From Phytopseudomonas dryadis (GTDB taxonomy: Bacteria > Pseudomonadota > Gammaproteobacteria > Pseudomonadales > Pseudomonadaceae), in contig NZ_QJUM01000010.1 in assembly GCF_004327355.1 (NCBI RefSeq), positions 1-64,000 on the forward strand: a stretch of 64,000 nt of DNA, read 5' to 3'. Below the pieces are notes generated by a model. That model was not told the DNA's origin and did no database searches. It was given only the letters and a program-made list of their open reading frames with translations. The position numbers and the translations under genes were made by a program. This document shows, piece after piece, positions 50,093 through 63,854 of the stretch. Within the stretch, counting starts at the first letter, position 1; each line of letters opens with the position of its first letter.

Positions 50093-50128
50093 CGGAGATG
50101 ACGCTGCAGGCAAGCAGTCTGCGCGGAC

Positions 50129-55692
<5,564 letters not shown>

Positions 55693-55703
55693 CCCCTGAT
55701 CTG

Positions 55704-55768
55704 CAGGAGCCCGCTTGCGGGCGAGCTTCTTCGTTGCCGACACGGATCGCCGGCAAGCCGGCTCCTAC
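55704..55768. repeat. inverted pair of REP elements upstream of the RAYT gene
   Basis: CAGGAGCCCGCTTGCGGGCG (55704-55723) and GATCGCCGGCAAGCCGGCTCCTAC (55745-55768, written here as position) point toward each other. They form a REPIN-like structure with two different stem types (GCCCGC-TT-GCGGGC and GCCGGC-AA-GCCGGC). The same two stems occur downstream of the RAYT gene in the opposite order. Confidence 0.8.
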
Positions 55769-55809
55769 GGAAGTCGGCTTCAACAGGACGTTAACAAGGA
55801 GATGCTGGA

Positions 55810-56289
55810 ATGGACTCCAGACACTCGGTTCACCGCGGCCATGCGCTGCGTTCGGGACGTTTTTCCGAGCCGGGGCGTATCTATCTGCTGACGGCAGTTA
55901 CCTTGAATCGACAGCCTGTTTTCCATGACTGGCACCTGGCTCGCCTGCTGGTGGCCGAGATGCGTCGCCTGCACGATGACAACAACCTGTACTCGTTGGC
56001 CTGGGTGATCATGCCGGATCATCTGCACTGGCTAGTGCGGCTGGAAGGCATGCCACTGGCGCGGCTGATGCTGCAGGTAAAGTCACGAAGCGCCATCAGC
56101 CTCAACAGCAGCCGCGGTTGCAGCGGTCGCGCCTGGCAAAAGGGGTTCCACGACCATGCCCTGCGTGGCGAGGAAGAACTCTTGCCGACGGCCCGCTATG
56201 TGGTGGCCAATCCACTGCGCGCCGGGCTGACTCGCCGTCTTGGCGACTATCCCCTGTGGGATGCCGACTGGTTGCATAGTCACGAATGA
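55810..56289 (+). CDS. REP-associated tyrosine transposase (RAYT)
   Basis: RAYTs are single-copy IS200/IS605-like HUH enzymes that cut at REP sequences and are thought to spread them. The 159-residue product has the HUH motif (VIMPDHLHWLVRLEG) and the catalytic tyrosine in ARYVVANPLRAGL, with WQKGFHDHALRGEEELLPTA between them. A good ribosome site (AAGGAG) precedes the ATG. It is flanked on both sides by inverted REP pairs, and its stop codon lies inside the first base of the downstream REP. The REP type matches copies in the intergenic region at 46527-47120. Confidence 0.92.
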   Translation: MDSRHSVHRGHALRSGRFSEPGRIYLLTAVTLNRQPVFHDWHLARLLVAEMRRLHDDNNLYSLAWVIMPDHLHWLVRLEGMPLARLMLQVKSRSAISLNSSRGCSGRAWQKGFHDHALRGEEELLPTARYVVANPLRAGLTRRLGDYPLWDADWLHSHE

Positions 56290-56349
56290 TCGCCGGCAAG
56301 CCGGCTCCTACAGGCCAAACGCTTGGTAGGAGCCCGCTTGCGGGCGATC
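56288..56349. repeat. inverted pair of REP elements downstream of the RAYT gene
   Basis: A GCCGGC-AA-GCCGGC stem with CTCCTAC (56288-56311) and a GTAGGAGCCCGCTTGCGGGC stem (56326-56345) face each other 14 bases apart. They mirror the pair at 55704-55768. The second lies six bases from the stop codon of the sulfonate-binding protein gene, so it may also act as its transcript end. Confidence 0.8.
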
Positions 56350-56355
56350 ACCTCC

Positions 56356-57345
56356 TTATTGCGCCGCCTGCGCCTGCCGCTGCCCCTCCTCGATGGCCTT
56401 GCGCACGTCGCCGGCCAGGCTGAAGTCGAAGGCCTGCTGCACATCCAGCTGCTTGGGCAGCACGCCGTGGCGATGGAAGAAGTCCGCCGCCTTCTGCAGG
56501 CTGGCGGCCACCTCGTCGTCCAGCGCCGCCGGCTGGATACGCGCCTGCTCGACCCAGCGCCGGCTGACCGCCTGCGGAATGTTCATATCCTCGGACAAGG
56601 CATCGGCCATTTGCTGCGGATGGGCCAGTGCCCATTGCTGGGCACGCGCCAGGCGCACCAGCAGATCGCCGATGGCGGCTTTCTTGTCGGCATCGGCCAG
56701 GGCCTTGTCGCTGGCCAGGGCATAGGAGTAGCCGCTCATGATGCCGCGGCCATCGGCGATCACCCGCGCATCATCGAGCAGGATGGCATTGGAGGTGTAG
56801 GGTTCCCAGGGCACCCAGGCGTCCACCGAGCCGCGCACCAGCGCCGCCCGGCCATCCACCGGACCGAGGAAGGAAAAGCTCACGTCCTTGTCGCTCAGGC
56901 CGTTGCGCTCGAGCAGGCCCAGCGCCAGGAAATGCCCCCAGCCACCGCGGTTGACCGCGATGCGCTTGCCTTTGAGATCGCTCACCTGCTGCGCAGGCGA
57001 ATCCTTGGGCACCACCAGGGCCACGGTCTCGGTGTTGTAGCGCCAGGCGCCCACGGCTTTCAGCTGGGCGCCGGCGGCATGCACGAAGAGGAACGGGATA
57101 TCGCCGGTGAAACCGACATCCAGGGCATTGGCGTTCAGCGCTTCGAGCACCGGCGCACCCGCCGCGAAAGGCGTCAGTTCGACCTTGTAGTCGAGCTTCT
57201 GCAACTCGCCGGAAGCGCGCAACGCGGCATAGCGGTCGCCCTTCACGTCACCGAGGCGAATGGTAACGGGCTCGGCGGCCTGCAACAGGCTGCTGAACGA
57301 CAAGGCGGCCAGCAGCGTGGTGACACTGAAACGGATACGGGACAT
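56356..57345 (-). CDS. sulfonate-type ABC transporter substrate-binding protein (SsuA-like)
   Basis: This periplasmic protein would capture an organosulfonate or related compound for uptake. The 329-residue precursor has a signal peptide ending LQAAE. It shows the SsuA/TauA/NMT1-type segments VTIRLGDVKGDRYAALRASG, NANALDVGFTGDIPFLFVHA, GKRIAVNRGGWGHFLALGLL and GSVDAWVPWEPYTSNAILLD. It follows the monooxygenase gene on the same strand after 160 bp. No ATP-binding or permease genes are adjacent, so it must use a transporter encoded elsewhere. Confidence 0.88.
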   Translation of the reverse strand: MSRIRFSVTTLLAALSFSSLLQAAEPVTIRLGDVKGDRYAALRASGELQKLDYKVELTPFAAGAPVLEALNANALDVGFTGDIPFLFVHAAGAQLKAVGAWRYNTETVALVVPKDSPAQQVSDLKGKRIAVNRGGWGHFLALGLLERNGLSDKDVSFSFLGPVDGRAALVRGSVDAWVPWEPYTSNAILLDDARVIADGRGIMSGYSYALASDKALADADKKAAIGDLLVRLARAQQWALAHPQQMADALSEDMNIPQAVSRRWVEQARIQPAALDDEVAASLQKAADFFHRHGVLPKQLDVQQAFDFSLAGDVRKAIEEGQRQAQAAQ

Positions 57346-57505
57346 GCAACGGACTCCAGAAGGTACGACGCCATAGCGTCGATCAGAACTGCTGCGCGGA
57401 TACGCTCACAGGGTTCGCAAGGCAGGAACGGCCGCAACGGCGCGGCGCAGGTCGGCGTGCGGGGCCGTTCCGTGGTTACGGTCGCGGCCCTTGGCGCTGA
57501 CTCAT

Positions 57506-58597
57506 TCAGGCATATTGGCGAGTAGCGGCAGCTTCTCTTTGCGCGACCTTGGCGCGGGTCAGCGGGATCAGTTCGCGACCGTAGTCGATGGCATCCTGCA
57601 ATGGATCGAAACCGCGGATCAGGAAGCTGCGGATACCCAGGTCGTAGTACTCGAGCAGCGCATCGGCGACCTGCTCCGGCGTGCCGACCAGGGCGGTGGA
57701 GTTGTAGGCGCCGCCGACCAGCTTGCTGATACCCGTCCACAGGCGGCTGTCGATGCGCTCGCCACGCTCGGCCAACTCCCGTAGACGCTGCGCGCCGACA
57801 CTGTCGGGTTTGTGCGGATGGGCCGCGCCGGAAGCGCTCAGGCGCTGCCGGGCCTGCTCCAGAATGGTCTGCGCCTTGGCCCAGGCCTGCTCCTCGGTGG
57901 CGGCGACGATCGGCCGGAACGACACGCTGAACGCCACCTCACGGCCATGTCTGGCCGCCTCGGCACGGACCTTGGCCACGGTCTCGCGCACCTGCTCCAG
58001 GGATTCGCCCCACAGCGCATAGACGTCGGCATGCTTGCCCGCCACCTGCAGGGCGGCTGGCGAGGCGCCGCCGAAGTACACCGGGATGTGCGGCTGCTGC
58101 AGGGGCTTGATCGCCGAGCCCGCACCTTCGGCGCGATACAGGGCGCCCGCGTGATCGAACGGCTGCTCCGACGTCCACACCCGCTTGAGCACGTCGAGGA
58201 ACTCCTCGGTGCGGGCATAGCGCTGGTCGTGATCGAGGTAGTCGCCGTCCTTGCGCTGCTCCACGTCGCTGCCACCGCTGATCACGTGCAGCGCCAGGCG
58301 CCCGTCGAGCAAGTGATCGAGGGTGGCCAGCTTGCGGGCGGCCAGGGTCGGGGCGACGAAGCCGGGACGGTGGGCCAGGAGGAACTGGATCCGCGAGGTG
58401 GACAGCCCGGCCAGCGCCGTGACCAGAAAGCCATCCGGCTGATTCGACCAGTAACCGACCAGGATGCGGTCGAAGCCGGCCTGTTCATGGGCCTGGGCGA
58501 AACGGGCGATATAGGCCTTGTCGAAGATAGGCCCACTCGGCGCGATGGTTTCCGAAGCGCGTTGATGCCCGATCATGCCGATGAATTGCACGCTCAT
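57506..58597 (-). CDS. LLM-class FMNH2-dependent monooxygenase (SsuD/SfnG-like)
   Basis: This enzyme is expected to release sulfite from an alkanesulfonate or a similar organosulfur compound with FMNH2 and oxygen. The 363-residue product has the luciferase-like barrel segments FVAPTLAARKLATLDHLLDG, RLALHVISGGSDVEQRKDGD, ARTEEFLDVLKRVWTSEQPF, IPVYFGGASPAALQVAGKHA and NSTALVGTPEQVADALLEYY. The start at ATG 58597 has GGGAG eight bases upstream. No flavin reductase gene (ssuE) is adjacent. It is divergent from a thiol dioxygenase gene. Confidence 0.9.
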   Translation of the reverse strand: MSVQFIGMIGHQRASETIAPSGPIFDKAYIARFAQAHEQAGFDRILVGYWSNQPDGFLVTALAGLSTSRIQFLLAHRPGFVAPTLAARKLATLDHLLDGRLALHVISGGSDVEQRKDGDYLDHDQRYARTEEFLDVLKRVWTSEQPFDHAGALYRAEGAGSAIKPLQQPHIPVYFGGASPAALQVAGKHADVYALWGESLEQVRETVAKVRAEAARHGREVAFSVSFRPIVAATEEQAWAKAQTILEQARQRLSASGAAHPHKPDSVGAQRLRELAERGERIDSRLWTGISKLVGGAYNSTALVGTPEQVADALLEYYDLGIRSFLIRGFDPLQDAIDYGRELIPLTRAKVAQREAAATRQYA

Positions 58598-58720
58598 AAA
58601 AAGCACTCCCGTCGCCTGCTGCCTGCGTGAAGCAGCGTCGACTTATAATTAAAACGTCTTTATTGGATACTTCTTATAAAATTTATAGGCATTCGACAGG
58701 AAAATGAAATTCATTTTAGG

Positions 58721-58925
58721 CATAAACTAATATGCAAAATAATCAAAACCCGAAGAGCAGGCTCAAGAACGCGCCACAGCGCCTTTGGCGATCGGCAGAG
58801 GGAAAGCGCACAGCCAGGGAAAAGCGCCAGGACGATCCCGCAAGGGCATGAAGCCGGGCGAATGCGCGTACGACGCAGGCAACAGGGTCGCAGCCAGAAT
58901 TACTCGACTTGCATATTAGCTTATG
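58721..58925. promoter_or_regulatory. divergent sulfur-module promoter region with mirrored 17-bp element
   Basis: TTGCATATTAGCTTATG on the plus strand (58909-58925) and TTGCATATTAGTTTATG on the minus strand (58721-58737) differ at one base. Each reads toward its nearest gene, and AT-rich sequence with a GAATTT core follows both. On the right side a perfect -10 (TATAAT, 58941-58946) lies 15 bases after the element. The 170 bp between the two is GC-rich, without a gene. This looks like the shared control site of a regulator of both transcripts, for example a CysB-like activator. The sequence is AT-rich compared with its surroundings. Confidence 0.6.
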
Positions 58926-58995
58926 AATAAATTGAATTTTTATAATCAATAGCGGATTGCTACCTTAGCGCCAAACCGTTACGGATATACCTGCC

Positions 58996-59598
58996 ATGAG
59001 CCACTCCGCGTCCCCGGATCGCCTGAACGTCTTTGTCCGCGGTCTCGCCGACCTGCTGACCCGCGAACCCGACGAAGCCACCCTGATCGAACAGGGTGGC
59101 GAGCTGCTGCAGCGCCTGGTCAGCCATGACGACTGGCTGCCGGACGAGCTGTCACAGCCCGATCCGCAGCGCTACCAGCAATACCTGCTGCACCTCGACC
59201 CGCAGCAGCGCTTCTCGGTGGTCAGCTTCGTCTGGGGGCCCGGGCAACGCACGCCGGTGCACGACCACCGGGTCTGGGGGCTGATCGGCATGCTGCGCGG
59301 CGCCGAGGATTCCCAGGCGTTCAGCCGCCAGGCCGACGGCAGCCTGCGCGCCGAAGGCAACGCCGTGCGCCTGAACCCCGGCCAGGTCGAGGCGGTGTCG
59401 CCGCGCATTGGCGACATCCACCAGGTCAGCAACGCCTTCGACGACCGCGTCTCCGTCAGCATCCACGTCTACGGCGCCGACATCGGCGCGGTGCACCGTG
59501 CCGTCTACCGCGAAGACGGCAGCGAGAAACTGTTCATCTCCGGCTACTCCACGCCTCCCTCCACCGCCCAACGGCAGCCAGCCCAACACGAGTCCTGA
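58996..59598 (+). CDS. 3-mercaptopropionate / cysteine dioxygenase
   Basis: This is a cupin thiol dioxygenase that turns 3-mercaptopropionate or cysteine into the sulfinate. The 200-residue product has the iron triad His89, His91 (TPVHDHRVWG) and His142 (GDIHQVSNAF), and the segment VSFVWGPGQRTP. Iron-ligand positions and length agree with the 3-mercaptopropionate dioxygenase of P. aeruginosa rather than with the larger mammalian enzyme, so 3-mercaptopropionate is the favoured substrate. The rhodanese gene begins three bases after its stop, forming an operon. Confidence 0.88.
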   Translation: MSHSASPDRLNVFVRGLADLLTREPDEATLIEQGGELLQRLVSHDDWLPDELSQPDPQRYQQYLLHLDPQQRFSVVSFVWGPGQRTPVHDHRVWGLIGMLRGAEDSQAFSRQADGSLRAEGNAVRLNPGQVEAVSPRIGDIHQVSNAFDDRVSVSIHVYGADIGAVHRAVYREDGSEKLFISGYSTPPSTAQRQPAQHES

Positions 59599-59601
59599 CC
59601 C

Positions 59602-61185
59602 ATGAGCCAAGTCGTAACCCGCTCTTTCGCCGCTATCCGCACCGCCCTGCTGCAACAGCAGGAAGTCGCCCTGATCGATGTGCGCGAGGAAGCGCCCTTC
59701 GCCGAAGAGCACCCGCTGTTCGCCGCCAATATTCCGCTGTCGAAACTGGAGCTGGAGATCTACGCCCGGGTGCCGCGCCGCGACACGGCGATCACCGTCT
59801 ATGACGATGGCGAAGGCCTGGCCCGGGTCGCCGCCGAGCGCCTGCTGCAACTCGGCTACAGCGACGTGGCGCTGCTGGAAGGGCAACTGGCCGGCTGGCG
59901 CGACGCCGGTGGCGAACTGTTCCGCGACGTCAACGTACCGAGCAAGGCCTTCGGCGAACTGGTGGAAAGCCGGCGCCACACGCCGTCGCTGGCCGCCGAG
60001 GAGGTGCAAGCGCTGCTCGACGCCAAGGCCGACGTGGTGGTGCTCGACGCCCGCCGCTTCGACGAGTACCAGACCATGAGCATTCCCGGCGGCATCAGCG
60101 TGCCCGGCGCCGAACTGGTGCTGCGCGCCCGCGAGCTGGCGCCGAACCCGGCGACGCGGATCATCGTCAACTGCGCCGGCCGCACCCGCAGCATCATCGG
60201 CACCCAGTCGCTGGTCAACGCCGGCCTGCCCAATCCGGTCGCCGCCCTGCGCAACGGCACCATCGGCTGGACCCTGGCCGGCCAGCAACTCGAGCACGGC
60301 CAGAGCCGCCGCTTCGGCGAGGTCAGCCCGGGCAATCATGAACAGGCCGCGCAAGCGGCACGCGCCGTGGCCGACAAGGCCGGCGTCGGCCGTGCCACGC
60401 TCGAACATCTGGCGAGCTGGCAGGCACAAGCGGCGCGCACCACCTACCTGTTCGACGTGCGCACCCCGGAAGAATACGAAACCGGCCACCTGCCCGGCTC
60501 GCGCTCGACGCCGGGCGGCCAGCTGGTACAGGAAACCGACCATTTCGCCAGCGTGCGCGGCGCACGCCTCGTGCTGGTCGACGACGACGGCGTGCGCGCC
60601 AATATGAGCGCCTCGTGGCTGGCGCAGCTGGGTTGGGACGTGCATGTGCTGGACGACCTGCCGCAGAGTGCCTTCAGCGAGCGCGGCGCCTGGCAGGCGC
60701 CACTGCCAGCGCTGCCGCAGCCCGAGGCAATCAGTCCGCAGACCCTGCAGGACTGGCTCGGCCAAGGCGATACCCTGGTGCTGGATTTCACCAGCAGCGC
60801 CAACCACGTCAAGGGCCATATCGCCGGCGCCTGGTGGGCGATCCGCGCGCAACTGCCACAAGCCCTGGAAAACCTGCCGGTTGCCGAGCGCTACGTACTG
60901 ACCTGCGGCAGCAGCCTGCTGGCGCGCTTCGTGGTCGAGGAGCTGCGGGTACTGACCGGCAAGCCGGTGTACCTGCTGGCCGGCGGCACGGCCGCCTGGA
61001 TCGCCGCCGGGCTGCCCACCGAGGCCGGCGAACGGCACCTGGCCGTGCCCCGCAGCGACCGCTACCGCCGTCCCTACGAAGGCACCGACAATCCGCGCGA
61101 AGCGATGCAGGCGTATCTGGACTGGGAGTTCGGCCTGGTCGAACAACTCGACCGCGATGGCACCCATGGCTTCCGGGTGATCTGA
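59602..61185 (+). CDS. four-domain rhodanese-like sulfurtransferase
   Basis: The 527-residue product contains four rhodanese repeats at about 1-115, 130-235, 260-355 and 370-470. Domain 2 has a classic active-site loop, NCAGRTRSIIG. Domain 4 has a cysteine in a divergent loop (YVLTCGSSLLARF). Domains 1 and 3 have acid-rich loops (VYDDGEGLARV; LVDDDGVRANM) instead of cysteine, so they should not carry persulfide. It probably handles sulfane sulfur coming from the thiol dioxygenase pathway, with which it is co-transcribed. Confidence 0.9.
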   Translation: MSQVVTRSFAAIRTALLQQQEVALIDVREEAPFAEEHPLFAANIPLSKLELEIYARVPRRDTAITVYDDGEGLARVAAERLLQLGYSDVALLEGQLAGWRDAGGELFRDVNVPSKAFGELVESRRHTPSLAAEEVQALLDAKADVVVLDARRFDEYQTMSIPGGISVPGAELVLRARELAPNPATRIIVNCAGRTRSIIGTQSLVNAGLPNPVAALRNGTIGWTLAGQQLEHGQSRRFGEVSPGNHEQAAQAARAVADKAGVGRATLEHLASWQAQAARTTYLFDVRTPEEYETGHLPGSRSTPGGQLVQETDHFASVRGARLVLVDDDGVRANMSASWLAQLGWDVHVLDDLPQSAFSERGAWQAPLPALPQPEAISPQTLQDWLGQGDTLVLDFTSSANHVKGHIAGAWWAIRAQLPQALENLPVAERYVLTCGSSLLARFVVEELRVLTGKPVYLLAGGTAAWIAAGLPTEAGERHLAVPRSDRYRRPYEGTDNPREAMQAYLDWEFGLVEQLDRDGTHGFRVI

Positions 61186-61235
61186 GCAAGGATGCCGCTC
61201 CTGAGCCAACCGCTCCCCACTCGATGATCGCTATT

Positions 61236-61262
61236 CCGTGGGAGCGGCTTCAGCCGCGATAG
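61236..61262. repeat. REP-like palindrome after the rhodanese gene
   Basis: GTGGGAGCGGCTTCAGCCGC followed by GATAGCC is a typical pseudomonad REP pattern (short GCGGCT-TC-AGCCGC stem with a GGGA head). It lies between the convergent rhodanese gene and the exported hypothetical protein and may end both transcripts. Confidence 0.6.
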
Positions 61263-61275
61263 CCTGCCCCTTGGT

Positions 61276-61749
61276 TCAGCGAGTAACGCGCTGGTTGCCC
61301 ATCGCGCAGAAACTCTGCGCCTGCTTCTTCGCCGGCAAGGCGCGCAGTTGCGTCGTGCATTGGGCCTGGCTCGGCGCCCGGCTCACGCTGAGCACGGAGT
61401 CGTCATCGACACTGATCAGGTAGGGCTGGTCGTAGCGCGGGCCGTCGTACCAGCCACTGATCTGCAGATCGCTGTAAGTACAGCGATAGCGCATATGACC
61501 GGTAAAGCCCTTGAACAGATCACGGCGGAAGATATGCCGGTACTTGAGCCAATCCCGATCGCGCTGGCCCTGGCGCACGGCATCGACACAGCCCTGTAGC
61601 TCGGTGATAGCCGGCTCATGCAGAAACACGCTCTGGGCCAGGTTGGAACCATCCAGCTGTACCGTCGCCAGCAGATAGACCTGCCGCTCGGCCGCCTGAG
61701 CCGCTAATGCCATCAGCCCACCCAACACCAACATCCCTGCTCTGATCAA
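61276..61749 (-). CDS. exported hypothetical protein
   Basis: The family is not recognised. The product (about 157 residues) has a signal peptide (MLVLGGLMALAAQA, cut before AERQV) and four well-spaced cysteines after it. Notable segments are QLDGSNLAQSVFLHEPAITE, RRDLFKGFTGHMRYRCTYSD and YLISVDDDSVLSVSRAPSQA. It is probably periplasmic and disulfide-bonded. Start is uncertain: TTG 61749 has GGAG eight bases upstream, ATG 61734 lacks a clear site, and the frame is open to 61767. Confidence 0.6.
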   Translation of the reverse strand: MIRAGMLVLGGLMALAAQAAERQVYLLATVQLDGSNLAQSVFLHEPAITELQGCVDAVRQGQRDRDWLKYRHIFRRDLFKGFTGHMRYRCTYSDLQISGWYDGPRYDQPYLISVDDDSVLSVSRAPSQAQCTTQLRALPAKKQAQSFCAMGNQRVTR

Positions 61750-61938
61750 TGGCACTGCTCCTGACAATATCCTGGCCGACCTTTCGGCCCATGGGGTTGA
61801 TGCTTAGCCGGCCCAGCCGGACACGCTGTTCATCAGAGCATGCCTTACCTTCGCCGTTTGCTGTCGCAGATCACGTTCAGCCAAACCATATGCCGAGAAA
61901 GTCTTGAGCGCGAGGCAAACCAAATCGGCCCCATCCCC

Positions 61939-62742
61939 CTACACCATTGAGGCGGAGCCAAGCACTCCAGTGACTTCGCATTTCACGAACAGGATGAACG
62001 CAGTCACTTGTTCTGCGCGAGACGCCAGACGATCCTCGCCGTGCCCAAGGTAGGCCTGCCGCGCTTCAAGCAGTACGGATCGATGCTCCAAAGGCAGGCG
62101 TTCAATCACCCAGTCGGCTGCGACATCCTTCGGCACAAGCTTTCCGGTTGCCGCGCTATACCAGATGCGGGCCAGGGTCAGCATTACATTGCGCTCATCA
62201 TTTGCCCAGTCTGGCGGCGAGTTCCACAGCTTCAGGGTGTCGGATAGAACCCGGCGCAGATCGCCATCAGGAACTGGCTCGAAAAAGTCCGCCGCTGGCG
62301 GACCTGCCAAGGCAATGCTCCTTTGCCTCACCTGGGTGAGCAGGATCGCCAGATCCGCATCGATCACGGCCGGCTCAAAGATGCCGGCAAGAATGTCCTC
62401 GCGCAGCCATTCGCCGAACTGCAGAGCCCGCATGGCCGGGTAACGCCACGGCACAACGTCATTGCGCACGACAACGGTGACTTCCAGGGCGCGAAGCACT
62501 TTGCTTCGACCAGGCGGCGCGGAGACGCCCAGCAGATCGACCAGCAAAGCTTGCCCTATGGCCGGATCGGGTCGCGCAGCTACCGTAACAAGCAAATCGA
62601 TGTCGCTATAGGGCTTGAGGCCACCCTCCAGCGCGGAACCGTACAGATGTACGGCCAGCAGTGTCGATGCCAGATGGCACTCGATGAGACGGAGCGCTTG
62701 TGACAGCTGCGCCGATATTTCAGCAGGTACGGGGTCAGTCAT
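61939..62742 (-). CDS. aadA: aminoglycoside nucleotidyltransferase ANT(3'')(9), AadA-type
   Basis: AadA enzymes transfer AMP to streptomycin and spectinomycin. The 267-residue product matches the AadA layout along its length. Residues known from Salmonella AadA are all at the same positions: Gly35-Ser36, Asp47, Asp49, Glu87 (catalytic base), Trp112, Trp173, Asp178 and Asp182. Blocks such as AVHLYGSALEGGLKPYSDID, PWRYPAMRALQFGEWLREDI and LARIWYSAATGKLVPKDVAA fit the family. It is not visibly an integron cassette: no attC-like site was seen downstream and base composition fits the chromosome. It is more divergent than plasmid aadA1/aadA2, so it may be a resident gene. Confidence 0.88.
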   Translation of the reverse strand: MTDPVPAEISAQLSQALRLIECHLASTLLAVHLYGSALEGGLKPYSDIDLLVTVAARPDPAIGQALLVDLLGVSAPPGRSKVLRALEVTVVVRNDVVPWRYPAMRALQFGEWLREDILAGIFEPAVIDADLAILLTQVRQRSIALAGPPAADFFEPVPDGDLRRVLSDTLKLWNSPPDWANDERNVMLTLARIWYSAATGKLVPKDVAADWVIERLPLEHRSVLLEARQAYLGHGEDRLASRAEQVTAFILFVKCEVTGVLGSASMV

Positions 62743-62939
62743 GCTGTCTGACGCTTGAATGGACTGTCATACGGCACGGATGATATGGCTGTTGCAGCGA
62801 GTCTGGCATTACGCTCATGTTCCGATGCCGAGGTAGCCCGACAAGAAGGGGACGGCTTTATTTATCGAGGCACCTTCCCGGCAATATACATCTGTCCTCT
62901 TTTCTTGCCGTCGCGCCTCTCTTTTCGCTCTCGACAGGC

Positions 62940-63620
62940 TCACGGCCAGCGTTCGATCCGATGGCGTTCCCCGCTCGTCTGCACGTCGGCATAGGACAGG
63001 CTGCGACAACGACGGGCGTCAGCCTCGCTCACGGGCGACTCGAGTGGCGGTTGGCGATAGAAGTGCAGGCCCGCCACCTTGAACCTGTATTCAACCTCGC
63101 ATTCCACCCAGGCACAGCGTTCGGGCAGGTGCTCATAGCCACAGCCCAGAGCGGACTTCACCGGGAATATCTGAAATCGCCGAATCGAGCCGAAGAAACC
63201 GATGTAGCCATCCTGCTGATACTCGGTCAAGGGCTGCCGAGGTGTCGACGAATTGAAGCGCAGCTTGATACCCCGCTCCTCATAGCTCACCAGCGACTGG
63301 TCATAGGCGATGCCGGGCGTCACCGGATAACGAACGACGAACAGGAAGATGACGAGCATCAGGCCACACCAGATCGATACCGCCCAGCCCCAGCGAGCAC
63401 CCGATGTCGAGGCCGGCCAGATTTTTTCCACGATCAACCGGGTGGCCAGGCTGGTCGCCGCAGTGAGGCCAAAGGCCCAAACCGGCAAGTAAAACACGAC
63501 GTTGCCCAACCCCCACCAGTTCTGATGCCCTGTCACCGCCAGAAGCCCCGCCGTGGCGGCGGCGATTGCCCCAACCAACGAGAGAACGATCAAGTCCCAC
63601 CGTCTTTCTGCGTTCGCCAC
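62940..63620 (-). CDS. inner-membrane protein of unknown function
   Basis: The 226-residue product has three membrane helices in the first ~105 residues (LIVLSLVGAIAAATAGLLAV; VVFYLPVWAFGLTAATSLAT; WAVSIWCGLMLVIFLFVVRY). A soluble C-terminal part, probably periplasmic or cytoplasmic beta-rich, contains three cysteines (LGCGYEHLPERCAWVECEVE). I do not recognise the family. Upstream, 235 bp lie before tadA; downstream, about 200 bp lie before the aadA-type gene with no gene seen. Confidence 0.6.
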   Translation of the reverse strand: MANAERRWDLIVLSLVGAIAAATAGLLAVTGHQNWWGLGNVVFYLPVWAFGLTAATSLATRLIVEKIWPASTSGARWGWAVSIWCGLMLVIFLFVVRYPVTPGIAYDQSLVSYEERGIKLRFNSSTPRQPLTEYQQDGYIGFFGSIRRFQIFPVKSALGCGYEHLPERCAWVECEVEYRFKVAGLHFYRQPPLESPVSEADARRCRSLSYADVQTSGERHRIERWP

Positions 63621-63854
63621 ACCCTACTCCTTTGATAAAAAATCCAGACCCCGAGCCTGCCACCCTGCCGACATACGGGACGCTATCGTTGCGGGCAGGC
63701 TCGACAACGATAGCGCGGTTGACACGGCACAAGAATCAATCGGCTATCGGCTCACGAAAAAAACGAAAAACGTATTCAGGCTGGATCAGCAAGGCAACGG
63801 AGTAACAGCCAGACACGCCAAACCTCGGACGCCATTAACGGACACCAGCGTGCT

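Noticed and set aside
57427..57471. GAACGGCC ... GGCCGTTC stem between the monooxygenase and binding-protein genes
   Set aside because: An 8-bp stem with a loop of almost 30 bases and no T-run is weak evidence for a terminator; it was not listed as a feature.
59152..61209. A 685-codon open frame on the minus strand opposite the dioxygenase and rhodanese genes
   Set aside because: Antisense shadow spanning two well-supported genes; no ribosome site and no recognisable domain.
61800..61938. A possible integron attC site after the aadA-type gene
   Set aside because: I looked for paired GTTRRRY / RYYYAAC core sites with inverted-repeat arms and saw no convincing pair. A GC palindrome near 61813-61822 lacks the core sites.
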